From Acidobacteriota bacterium (GTDB lineage: Bacteria; Acidobacteriota; Terriglobia; Terriglobales; Acidobacteriaceae), in NCBI GenBank assembly GCA_021803035.1, contig JAJZME010000038.1:1-64000 (forward strand): DNA of 64,000 nt. The letters run 5' to 3'. The notes beneath the pieces are model-generated. The model was not told the origin of the DNA, did no database searches, and worked only from the letters and a program-made list of their open reading frames with translations. This document shows, one piece after another, positions 7,442 through 14,513 of the stretch. Each line of letters begins with the position of its first letter. Within the stretch, counting starts at the first letter, position 1. The position numbers and the translations under genes were made by a program.

Positions 7442-8230
7442 CTACTGGGCCATGTTGTTGACTTCCGAATACATCGTGTCGGCCGCCTTGATGACCTTCG
7501 AGTCCGATTCGTAGGCCCGCTGGGCCAGCACCATCTGCACAAACTCGGTCACTACATCCACATTCGAGTTCTCCAGATACCCCTGCTGCAGCGTACCCAG
7601 GCCCTCGGTTCCGCCCGGATTGCCCAGGACCGGGTCGCCGGAGCTGAGCGTGGCCTGCAGCAGATTCGACCCCATGCTCTCCAGTCCGCCCGGATTGGGA
7701 AAGGTGGCCAGTTCGATCTGGCCTAACTGCGAGGGGTTCTGCTGGCCGGGCAGCGTGGCGTTCACCACGCCGTACTGCGTGATGGTTACGGCCGTTGCAT
7801 TGGGGGGAATGGTGATGGTGGGAATCAGCGGATCGCCGTCCGTGGTCACGATGGTCCCCTGGTTGTTCAGATGGAACTGTCCGGCGCGCGTGTAGGCAAT
7901 GGTTCCGTCGGGCCGCTGCACCTGGAAGAACCCGGAGCCTTCGATGGCCAGGTCGAGAGGATTGTCGGTTTCGTTCAGCGAGCCCTGGGTGTTGATGACC
8001 TCGGTGGCCGCCGACCGGGTGCCCAGGCCAATCTGCAATCCGGCCGAAACCGTGGTCTGGCTCTGCGCCGCTCCGGGCGTGATCAGGTTCTGATAGATCA
8101 TGTCCTGGAACTGCAGCCGCAACTGGCGAAACCCCGTGGTCGAGGAGTTAGCCAGGTTGTTGGCGATGGTGTCCAGATTCAGCTGCTGCGCGCTCATGCC
8201 GCTGGCGGCCGTGTATAACGCTCGAATCAT
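7442..8230 (-). CDS. flgG: flagellar distal rod protein FlgG
   Basis: 262 residues, the standard length. It begins MIRALYTAASGMSAQQLNLD followed by NNLANSSTTGFRQLRLQFQD, the axial-protein signature, and has the central LDLAIEGSGFFQVQRPDGT strand motif. It ends VDVVTEFVQMVLAQRAYESD and ADTMYSEVNNMAQ. FlgG builds the distal rod. GAGGAG lies six bases before the ATG. Confidence 0.96.
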   Translation of the reverse strand: MIRALYTAASGMSAQQLNLDTIANNLANSSTTGFRQLRLQFQDMIYQNLITPGAAQSQTTVSAGLQIGLGTRSAATEVINTQGSLNETDNPLDLAIEGSGFFQVQRPDGTIAYTRAGQFHLNNQGTIVTTDGDPLIPTITIPPNATAVTITQYGVVNATLPGQQNPSQLGQIELATFPNPGGLESMGSNLLQATLSSGDPVLGNPGGTEGLGTLQQGYLENSNVDVVTEFVQMVLAQRAYESDSKVIKAADTMYSEVNNMAQ

Positions 8231-8239
8231 GATGGCTCC

Positions 8240-8290
8240 TCGTTATTTCAGTTCACGGTTCATCGTTCGCAGCTCACAGTTGGTGATCTT
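8240..8290. repeat. heptad array in the flgF-flgG gap
   Basis: Read on the minus strand the gap between flgF and flgG contains AACTGTGAGCTGCGAAC and GAACCGTGAACTGAAAT, degenerate seven-base AGCTGNG/AACNGTG units. It matches the heptads in other gaps but no clear opposing arm is present here. Confidence 0.4.
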
Positions 8291-8296
8291 CGCATC

Positions 8297-9034
8297 TCAA
8301 ACCTTCGGCAATTCGTCGGTTGCGAACTTGTTGAAGTCGTCGTTGAAGAGGGTGAGGGCTTTCTGCATCATCTCCGCCTGGCGCTGCATGACGATCAGGT
8401 CCAGCGATCCCTGGACCACATCCTCGTTGGCCGCCTCGAGGGCGCCCTGATGGATCGCTGCAGTCTGCGACAGCAGAGGCTTCGTGCCCGGCGGGGCACT
8501 ATACCGGTCGGCGCCCTCCGGTTTCAGGAAGACCCCGTGCGGAAAGGTAAAGACTCCCACCTGGGCCACCGTGCCGCCGTCTACCGAAAGCACGCCGTCG
8601 GTGCCGATGGTCACCTTGCCCGGAGGAACCGGAATGGGCTTGCCGGCGGCGGAAAGCACCGCCTCGCCCGCGGATGTGACCAGCACTCCGTTGCGTGCGC
8701 GATGAAAGCTGCCGTCGCGGGTGTAACGGGGGCCGGCCGGCGTCTGGATCTCAAAGAAGCCCTGGCCCTCAATGGCCAGATCGAGCGGATTGCCGGTCTG
8801 CTGAATCGCTCCTTGCGCCATACTGAGCTGGTCGCCGCCCAGAAGACCGTAGTTGTTCACTGTCTCGCCCAGTTGCGAGTCGAATGCACCCGGTCCCAGC
8901 AGCACCGAGCGGAAGTACTCGCGCTCGGCGCGGTAGCCCGGCGTCTGCGCGTTAGCCAGGTTCGCGGCCGCCGTGTCCAGGGCCTGAGTTCGCGCCACCA
9001 GCCCGGTCATCGCCGCATAGTAACCACTGTCCAT
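8297..9034 (-). CDS. flgF: flagellar proximal rod protein FlgF
   Basis: 245 residues. It starts MDSGYYAAMTGLVARTQALD and NLANAQTPGYRAEREYFRSV, has LDLAIEGQGFFEIQTPAG, and ends with EDVVQGSLDLIVMQRQAEMM. Its length and N terminus fit FlgF better than FlgG or FlgC. It is the first gene of the rod/ring unit flgF-flgG-flgA-flgH-flgI-flgJ. Its ribosome-binding site GGAGG lies inside a perfect inverted repeat (9036-9064), so translation of the first rod gene may be gated. Confidence 0.93.
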   Translation of the reverse strand: MDSGYYAAMTGLVARTQALDTAAANLANAQTPGYRAEREYFRSVLLGPGAFDSQLGETVNNYGLLGGDQLSMAQGAIQQTGNPLDLAIEGQGFFEIQTPAGPRYTRDGSFHRARNGVLVTSAGEAVLSAAGKPIPVPPGKVTIGTDGVLSVDGGTVAQVGVFTFPHGVFLKPEGADRYSAPPGTKPLLSQTAAIHQGALEAANEDVVQGSLDLIVMQRQAEMMQKALTLFNDDFNKFATDELPKV

Positions 9035-9035
9035 C

Positions 9036-9064
9036 GCAACCTCCTTTCGGCCAAGGGAGGTTGC
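9036..9064 (-). promoter_or_regulatory. hairpin that sequesters the flgF ribosome-binding site
   Basis: On the minus strand GCAACCTCC, an 11 nt loop, and GGAGGTTGC form a perfect nine-base stem ending one base before the flgF ATG. The 3' arm contains the Shine-Dalgarno GGAGG. The structure would hide the site from the ribosome unless opened. The stem is seen directly; regulation is inference. Confidence 0.7.
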
Positions 9065-9237
9065 AGATGAAGGACCGGAATGAGAGCGCAGAGATTAGAA
9101 GGAAATTATGAAGGGATCTGTGCGAGGAAGAAGCGGCGGAAACGGGCGCACCAGGCAGGTGCGCCGGGATGGACATGCGGACAAAGAATGTGCGTCCGTA
9201 AATGTGCCTGCCAGGTCAAACGCATCTTAATCTTTCC

Positions 9238-9267
9238 CTGCTCCGGCGACCCGGGGCGCCGGAGCAG
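9238..9267. terminator. GC-rich hairpin, possible terminator
   Basis: CTGCTCCGGCG and CGCCGGAGCAG form a perfect 11-base stem with an eight-base loop. There is no T-run on either side, so it is either a Rho-type or transcript-stabilising hairpin rather than a classical intrinsic terminator. Confidence 0.4.
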
Positions 9268-9396
9268 CGTCCCAATCACCAACACGGAGGTGTCCGGTGG
9301 CTCCGGCACCCGCGGCGAGAGATTTGAGTTTGCGGGGGTCGAGGTTTCGCTTCTGGGAACCGTGATCTCACCGCCGCCGAAAAATCTTCGCCGCAT

Positions 9397-9428
9397 TTGC
9401 ATATAATTTCGTCCTTCCGGCGCACAAT
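9397..9428 (+). promoter_or_regulatory. repeat module copy 3, partial leader box
   Basis: TTGCAT (9397-9402), exactly 20 nt, then CACAAT (9423-9428), with ATAATTTCG after the first block. This matches the core of the leader in the other module copies, but the upstream GTCAAGC is absent at the expected place and only a weak C-run and T-run (9573-9598) follows. Confidence 0.45.
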
Positions 9429-9502
9429 AAAATACATAGATCAGCGCAGAAGCCTCACCATCCCGCAGCACCCGCCGCCTCTGCGTCCGGGAACCAAAAA
9501 CC

Positions 9503-9634
9503 ATGCGCAACCTTACCCTGAGCATCTCCAGCGAAATCGATATGGCCGCCCGCATCCGGGCCGCGCGAAACAGCACGGCAGATACCCCCCCTATTTTTAC
9601 AGGGACTGTAAAACTGTTCGCCTCAGCTCCCTAA
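9503..9634 (+). CDS. possible short protein downstream of module copy 3
   Basis: A 43-residue frame, MRNLTLSISSEIDMAARIRA followed by ARNSTADTPPIF, opposite in direction to the flagellar genes around it. It lies 75 nt after the promoter-like box of module copy 3, where the other module copies also have a short frame. Residues 1-25 could form an amphipathic helix of the type seen in small antitoxin-like or DNA-binding peptides, but I cannot show homology. It may be no more than an eroded frame. Confidence 0.25.
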   Translation: MRNLTLSISSEIDMAARIRAARNSTADTPPIFTGTVKLFASAP

Positions 9635-9801
9635 TCGGGGCGGCCATGAAGTTTTTGCCGGGCCTGCGATGCATGGGCCGGCAAAACCGATTGCTTGGAA
9701 GCCGTGCGGTGATCTTTTCCGGCAAGAACCGAGATGCGCTTGCCCCGGCGTGCTCGCGGTGCAAGAACTGCCAGCACCGGCAAGGAGGTGTTCTTGAGGT
9801 G

Positions 9802-10287
9802 TTATTGCAGTCCGTCGCAGACGATAGTGACCGCAAAACTCCAGTTGTCGAAGCGGTAGATGTGGTGCAGTTGAAACTCCGGCGCCTGGACGTGCAGGTT
9901 GTAATCCCGCCCGGTGATGACCGCTGGAACCGACAACCCGCAGTGCGCGGCCAGTTCCGGCACCTTTCCTTTCCACGCTCCGGCGAGCATGTTGCAGATC
10001 TCGCCGATGCCATCCTTCACCGTATTGTCAATCGCGGTAAACTCCATGCCCGTCATATGCGCGGCGATCTGGAGGGCCGCCTGGCTGCCGCACGAAAAGA
10101 CGCAGGCCCCGCTCAACAGCCCGCCAAAGCCCACCACCGCCGTCACCGACTCCTGTTCACGCCCGGCCGGCTCATCCTCCCGCCGGCAGCGCAGGCCGAG
10201 CATCAACTGAAAAACCTCTTCCACGCTCGTATCAAGATTCCGGGGATCGGAGATCAGTTCGACAGATTCACGCAGCGATACTGCCAT
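9802..10287 (-). CDS. cheX: chemotaxis phosphatase CheX-like protein
   Basis: 161 residues. CheX-family phosphatases dephosphorylate CheY-P. Residues about 45-75 form GFGGLLSGACVFSCG, a CheC/CheX strand motif. The active helix appears as VKDGIGEICNMLAG, with the Glu and Asn in the E-x2-N arrangement needed for catalysis. The start at 10287 has AAGGGAG seven bases upstream; an upstream in-frame ATG would give a poorly conserved extension. It follows cheY by about 107 nt on the same strand, which pairs substrate and phosphatase inside the flagellar cluster. A single phosphatase motif makes CheX more likely than CheC. Confidence 0.85.
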   Translation of the reverse strand: MAVSLRESVELISDPRNLDTSVEEVFQLMLGLRCRREDEPAGREQESVTAVVGFGGLLSGACVFSCGSQAALQIAAHMTGMEFTAIDNTVKDGIGEICNMLAGAWKGKVPELAAHCGLSVPAVITGRDYNLHVQAPEFQLHHIYRFDNWSFAVTIVCDGLQ

Positions 10288-10394
10288 GGTTTGCTCCCTT
10301 GATTTGTATTCATCGCCGCCGCCCGGCGTGTGCTTTGCCGCCCGCCCCGCAGCCGCGATGCGCACGCCGTTCAACAGCGTGATGGGGCTCCCGC

Positions 10395-10778
10395 TCAGCC
10401 CGCGTGCACCAGAGGCAGCACGCGCTCTTTCACCTGCTCGGCCGTGAAGGGCTTGCGGATGTAGCCGCGCGCCCCCGCCTGAATGGCTTGTTTGACGTGT
10501 TCTTCGCTGGACTCGGTGGTGATCATGACCACCGGCACACCGGGCGCCAGGTTCTGTGCGCGAATCTGGCGCAAAAACTCCAGCCCGTCCATCGAGGGCA
10601 TGTTGATATCGGACAGAATCAGATCCACCGCAGTGGCCTTCAGCACATCCAGTCCTTCGCTGCCGCTTCCGGCCTCATGCACCACCAGCGAATCCAGCCC
10701 CGCCTGGCGCAGCGAGCGCTCCACAATCTTGCGCATCACCGAGGAATCATCAACGATCAGGGCTCGTACTTCGCTCAT
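10395..10778 (-). CDS. cheY: chemotaxis response regulator CheY
   Basis: 127 residues, a stand-alone receiver domain. Asp10 and Asp11 (IVDDS) bind Mg2+, Asp57 (ILSDINMP) is the phosphoacceptor, Thr87/Thr88 (MITTES) are the switch residues, and Lys109 (YIRKPF) closes the active site. CheY-P binds the switch proteins FliM/FliN to reverse the motor. The kinase and receptors are not in this window. GGAGGAG lies before the ATG. It lies about 40 nt downstream of the MshEN protein gene, so switch, response regulator and phosphatase appear to be one transcription unit. Confidence 0.92.
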   Translation of the reverse strand: MSEVRALIVDDSSVMRKIVERSLRQAGLDSLVVHEAGSGSEGLDVLKATAVDLILSDINMPSMDGLEFLRQIRAQNLAPGVPVVMITTESSEEHVKQAIQAGARGYIRKPFTAEQVKERVLPLVHAG

Positions 10779-10818
10779 GCCCGCGCTCCTCCGCTAAAGG
10801 CTCTATCGGCGGCGCCGC

Positions 10819-11850
10819 TCAACTCTTGAGCCGGTCTTGAACCGCGCCGCGCTCGCTGAAGCCGATCGAACCGATCATGTCGGCGATGGCTCCGGTCTCG
10901 GGCAGCGGTCCGTCTTGCGGCCGCAGCCACATGCGCAGCCACAGGCAGTCGTGTACCCTTGCCAGCCGCGATGCGACCGGCCGCGTGCGCTCCACTGCCC
11001 GTGCGAAGGCCTGCGCCAGCGCCGGGGCCGAGACCGCTTCCACCAGCTCCACGGACGGAAATTTGGCCTGCAACATGCGCTCGTGCGCGGGGCGGAAGGA
11101 CGATTCCCGCACCATGCCGCTCTCGACGCGCAGCCCCGTCATCCGCTCCGCCGCCAGCGCCAGCGCCGGGTCCAGGCGGTCCTCGAATCCCAGGTAGAGG
11201 ATCTTCGCCGCCGCCACACGCAGCGGCAGCACGCCGAAGGCGTCCACAAAGAGCCGCGGCAGGAGCACGGTAAGCCCTTCGGCATCGTGTATCTCAAGCG
11301 GCAGCACAGGGCAGCTCCACTGCAGCCCCAGCGCGCGCGTTACCCGCTCTTCCGGCACGCCGTGCCGGCGCATGAGCCAGTGACCGATGCGCCCGCCGCC
11401 CGCCGCCCTCTGTGCATCGAGCGCCTGACGCAACTGGCCCTGCGTGATCCAGCCCTGTTCGAGCATCACCAGGCCCAGCGGAACGCGATGCGGATGGACG
11501 GCGGGCCGCGAGCCCCGCCCGTCCATCTCGCGCCGCACCGCCGCTTCCATAAGCGCGCGCGTGCACTCCGGCGAGCAGCTCCAGCCGCCCTCGAAGACCG
11601 GAACGGAGCGATGGCGCCAGAGATGGAGCCATCCCGAGGCGCAGCCGGGATGGGCGCAGATTTGAAAGACCCCGCGCCGCAATCCGGCCCGCGGATCCTG
11701 CTCCGTCCCGCCGCGCCACAAGATATTTGCCGGAGTCGTCTTGACCGCGCCAGGTGGTGCGCTGAACGCCGCGCCGCCTGCCGCGTTCATCCGCGCATCG
11801 CGGACAGGGGCATCCACTTCTCCGCCGCGGTTCCTTCTCAAAACAGGCAT
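10819..11850 (-). CDS. MshEN (c-di-GMP-binding type) protein with cysteine cluster
   Basis: 343 residues, not a named flagellar protein. Two tandem 24-residue segments, 124-147 and 154-177, fit the MshEN consensus of GspE/MshE ATPase N termini: L-G at positions 2-3, hydrophobic pairs at 6-7 and 11-12, Leu at 17 and 21, Gln at 24. Each lacks one consensus position (Pro for Arg in the first, His for Gly in the second). MshEN domains are known to bind cyclic-di-GMP. Upstream, Cys65, Cys70, Cys92 and Cys96 with nearby His residues suggest a zinc site. No ATPase domain follows, only about 165 residues I do not recognise. The start overlaps the end of fliN2 by 13 nt and has GGAGAG six bases upstream. 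Binding of c-di-GMP is inference. Confidence 0.7.
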   Translation of the reverse strand: MPVLRRNRGGEVDAPVRDARMNAAGGAAFSAPPGAVKTTPANILWRGGTEQDPRAGLRRGVFQICAHPGCASGWLHLWRHRSVPVFEGGWSCSPECTRALMEAAVRREMDGRGSRPAVHPHRVPLGLVMLEQGWITQGQLRQALDAQRAAGGGRIGHWLMRRHGVPEERVTRALGLQWSCPVLPLEIHDAEGLTVLLPRLFVDAFGVLPLRVAAAKILYLGFEDRLDPALALAAERMTGLRVESGMVRESSFRPAHERMLQAKFPSVELVEAVSAPALAQAFARAVERTRPVASRLARVHDCLWLRMWLRPQDGPLPETGAIADMIGSIGFSERGAVQDRLKS

Positions 11851-12614
11851 CGGATGCTCTCCAGCCGCTTTTTGGGCGCGGCCACTTCGGTTACCCGCAG
11901 CCCGAAGTTGCCGTTTACCAGCACCACTTCGCCGCGGGCTACAATCTTGTCGCCGATGATCAGATCCACCGGGTCCGCGACATGGCGGTCCAACTGCACC
12001 ACGTCGCCCGGTCCCAGATCGAGGATCTCGCCCAGCGGCATCTCCCGCGAGCCGAAGCGCAGTGATGCCTCCAGCTCGACATCGAGGAGCAGTTCGATGC
12101 CCATACTGGGCTCCGCGCCCGAGCTCGCGTTCGGTGTCTGCGCCGGGATCGGGCTCGGAGCCGATGTCGCCGCGGCGTGTTCCGGCTGCGGAGCAGGTTG
12201 CGCGGGCCGCAGCTCGTCCCGGACCAGAATCGTCCAGGCGCGGCCGGCGGACTTCAACTGAAAAGCTCTCGATACGGTGCTTTCGCCGGCAATCTCTTCG
12301 ACGTTCTCCACGCGGCAGCTCTGGCCGGTCTTGGCCAGCAACTCCCCGGCGGCGGCCTCGAAGGTTTCGCGCAGCAGCTCGCCCCAGCCGGCCTGTTGAT
12401 CGTTTCCTTCGCCAACCAGGGTTGTCTCCAGGACCGACGCGTCGACCAGGACTGAAAAGCGGCCTTCTTCGGCCCCGGTCAGGGTCGCGGCAAAGCCGAA
12501 TGAGCCATCGGCGAGCGGTTTGGGCAGCGATTCGGCCAGTTCAGGCTCACCTGCCAGGGCCTGCGCAAACAGCACCTCCGCCACCTCCGCCCAGCAATCC
12601 AGATAGGTCTTCAT
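11838..12614 (-). CDS. fliN: flagellar motor switch protein FliN/FliY, long form
   Basis: 258 residues. The C-terminal 75 residues are a SpoA (FliN) domain: LLLDVELEASLRFGSREMPL, then LGPGDVVQLDRHVADPVDL, then GEVVLVNGNFGLRVTEV. Residues 1-130 form a separate domain with GWGELLRETFEAAAGELL, reminiscent of CheC/CheX-like folds but without the E-x2-N phosphatase residues; a Pro/Ala-rich linker joins the two. This is the FliY-like layout. ATG 12614 gives a four-base ATGA overlap with fliM, so FliM and FliN2 should be made in step. A second, short FliN is encoded at 20115-20480. Confidence 0.85.
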   Translation of the reverse strand: MKTYLDCWAEVAEVLFAQALAGEPELAESLPKPLADGSFGFAATLTGAEEGRFSVLVDASVLETTLVGEGNDQQAGWGELLRETFEAAAGELLAKTGQSCRVENVEEIAGESTVSRAFQLKSAGRAWTILVRDELRPAQPAPQPEHAAATSAPSPIPAQTPNASSGAEPSMGIELLLDVELEASLRFGSREMPLGEILDLGPGDVVQLDRHVADPVDLIIGDKIVARGEVVLVNGNFGLRVTEVAAPKKRLESIRCLF

Positions 12615-13576
12615 TGCGCCACCTCGATGAGCGGGCCCGCCATGCGGGCGGCCCGGTGAGAGCCCTGCCGGACGGCCTGCGCCCGGCCTAGCGTCTGGTT
12701 GCCCACCCGCCATTCAGGAAGGGTATTGGCGGGAATATCCAGGCGCAGCACCGAACCCGGAGCCAGGTCCTCGACCGCGCTCGCCGCCAGGTGCACCGCA
12801 GGCAACTGCAGGGAGCCGCCCAAGCGGATCCGCCGCGCCAGCGTCTCCATCCGCGCCCGTGCCTCGCCGGCGTGGCGGCGGCGACGTCCCCAATCGGAGG
12901 TCAGCCGGCGCAGGATGGTGTTGGCCACCACCGCGGGGAGAGCCAGATTGAGCAGCCCCGAGCTGTGCGGCATGCGGATCTCGAAGCTCAGGCACAGCGT
13001 TTTCTCGTTGACGGAGATGATCCGCGCCGCCTGGGTCTGCATTTGGCGGCGCTCGAAGTTGAAGCTCAACCCCACCGGCTGCCAGGCGACCGTCAGCTCG
13101 CGGCAGACGATCTCGACCACGCTGGCGAGGATTGACTCTTCAATGTCGGTCAGCTCGCGCAGCGGGCCGTTCCTGCCGTCGCCACCCAGCAGCAGGTCGA
13201 TGACGGGCGGTGCCAGCGCCAGGTCCAGTTGCAGCACTGACAGCGTCCCCAGCGGCTCCAGCCGCACCGAGGCCACGTAGCTGATCTCGGGGATGCGCAG
13301 AAGGAATTCGTTGAACTGGATCTGCTCGGCCGAGACCAGATTCACCTGAAAGCGAGTGCGCAGCCACGCCGCCAGGTTATGCGTGAGGTTGCGCGCGAAC
13401 AGGTCGTTCAACATGCTGATGGCACGTAACTGCTCGTTGGAGATCTGTCCCGCGGAGGAAAAGTTATAGGGCGTCACCTTGGCTGCCTTGGTGGCGCGCC
13501 CGCTCTCCGGCGCCGAACTGCGCGCGGCCTCAAAGAGGGCGTCGATCTCATCCTGCTTGAGCGTCTTCTCGATCAA
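12611..13576 (-). CDS. fliM: flagellar motor switch protein FliM
   Basis: 321 residues. The N-terminal LKQDEIDALF is the CheY-P-binding peptide of FliM. The central domain has LNDLFARNLTHNLAAWLRTR and LTDIEESILASVVEIVCREL, and the C-terminal SpoA domain includes DLAPGSVLRLD. It forms the middle of the C ring. It lies downstream of fliA (37 nt gap) and overlaps fliN2 by four bases. FliG, the upper C-ring protein, is not in the window. Confidence 0.94.
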   Translation of the reverse strand: MIEKTLKQDEIDALFEAARSSAPESGRATKAAKVTPYNFSSAGQISNEQLRAISMLNDLFARNLTHNLAAWLRTRFQVNLVSAEQIQFNEFLLRIPEISYVASVRLEPLGTLSVLQLDLALAPPVIDLLLGGDGRNGPLRELTDIEESILASVVEIVCRELTVAWQPVGLSFNFERRQMQTQAARIISVNEKTLCLSFEIRMPHSSGLLNLALPAVVANTILRRLTSDWGRRRRHAGEARARMETLARRIRLGGSLQLPAVHLAASAVEDLAPGSVLRLDIPANTLPEWRVGNQTLGRAQAVRQGSHRAARMAGPLIEVAQ

Positions 13577-13613
13577 CCGTCACTTCCTCCGATGTTTCCG
13601 AATATTGCTTCCG

Positions 13614-14471
13614 TCACTGCGCGGTCCGGCGTGCGGAGTGGGCCGTCTTCCGCGCTTCGGTCCGCTCGAAGGCTCCCGCCGCCGCCAGATCTCTCAAGGC
13701 GCCGCGCAGGTGCACGACGGCCGAGGCGTGAATCTGCGAGACGCGTGACTCGACCACGCCCAGCACCAGACCGATCTCGCGCATGGTCATCTCTTCGTAG
13801 TAGTAGAGGGTCATCACCAGCCGCTCCCGCTCGGGCAGATGGGCGATGGCGTCGGCCAGACGCCCCTCAAGCTCGCCCCGCAGGCAGCGAAAGAGCGGAT
13901 CTTCTTCGGGGCGGCCCGGCACATAGGCCAGCTCTTCCTCGCCGGAATCCTCGTTGCGTTCGATATGCAGCGTGCCGATCTCCAGGCCCTTCAAATCGCC
14001 CAGCAGCTGCTGGTATTCCTCCAGTTCCAGGCCCATCTCCGCGGCAATCTCGGATTCACCCGGCGCGCGGCCCAGCCGCGCCGTCAGCGCGCGAATGGCC
14101 TCTTCCACGGCGCGGCCCTTCCGTCGCAGCTCGCGCGGGCTCCAGTCGAGCGTGCGAAGACTGTCCAGGATCGCTCCGCGAATGCGGAATTGCGCATAGC
14201 TGCGGAACTGCACCTTCTTGGCCGGATCAAACTTGGCGAAGGCGTCCATCAGCCCCACCACACCGGCCGAAACCAGATCCTCGATATCCACATGGTGCGG
14301 CAGGCGCTCGTGGATGCGGCGGGCCAGAAACCGCACGATGGGAAGGTGCTCCAGGAGAACCTGCTCTTCTTCGTTGTCGAGCGCCATGGCCGCCTGCGGA
14401 TACATGCTGCCCGCCACGGCACTTCGCGGGACTTTCCTATCTCTCGCTGCCGATGCTGCTTCGTTTCCCAT
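13614..14471 (-). CDS. fliA: RNA polymerase sigma factor FliA/WhiG family (sigma-28)
   Basis: 285 residues. Region 2 reads LPIVRFLARRIHERLPHHVD, then GVVGLMDAFAKFDP and VQFRSYAQFRIRGAILDSLR, the standard FliA core including RGAI-DSLR. Region 3 has ELRRKGRAVEEAI, and region 4 has LPERERLVMTLYYYEEMTMR and VVESRVSQIHASAVVHLRG. AGGGAGGAAC precedes the ATG. It lies directly after flhA; the flhF-flhG genes often found there are absent. Its target box is visible upstream of flgM, and its inhibitor FlgM is encoded in the same cluster. Confidence 0.94.
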   Translation of the reverse strand: MGNEAASAARDRKVPRSAVAGSMYPQAAMALDNEEEQVLLEHLPIVRFLARRIHERLPHHVDIEDLVSAGVVGLMDAFAKFDPAKKVQFRSYAQFRIRGAILDSLRTLDWSPRELRRKGRAVEEAIRALTARLGRAPGESEIAAEMGLELEEYQQLLGDLKGLEIGTLHIERNEDSGEEELAYVPGRPEEDPLFRCLRGELEGRLADAIAHLPERERLVMTLYYYEEMTMREIGLVLGVVESRVSQIHASAVVHLRGALRDLAAAGAFERTEARKTAHSARRTAQ

Positions 14472-14513
14472 CGCAGTTCCTCCCTGCGTCCAATCTGGAA
14501 TCGCTTCAGTCCC

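Larger units (their letters stand above)
9065..9801. other. long intergenic region between cheX and flgF
   Basis: Apart from the hairpin at 9238-9267, the promoter-like box at 9397-9428 and a short plus-strand frame at 9503-9634, I see nothing I can name. As the only long gap inside the flagellar cluster it probably holds the start of the flgF transcript; no sigma-28-type box is visible here. Confidence 0.4.
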
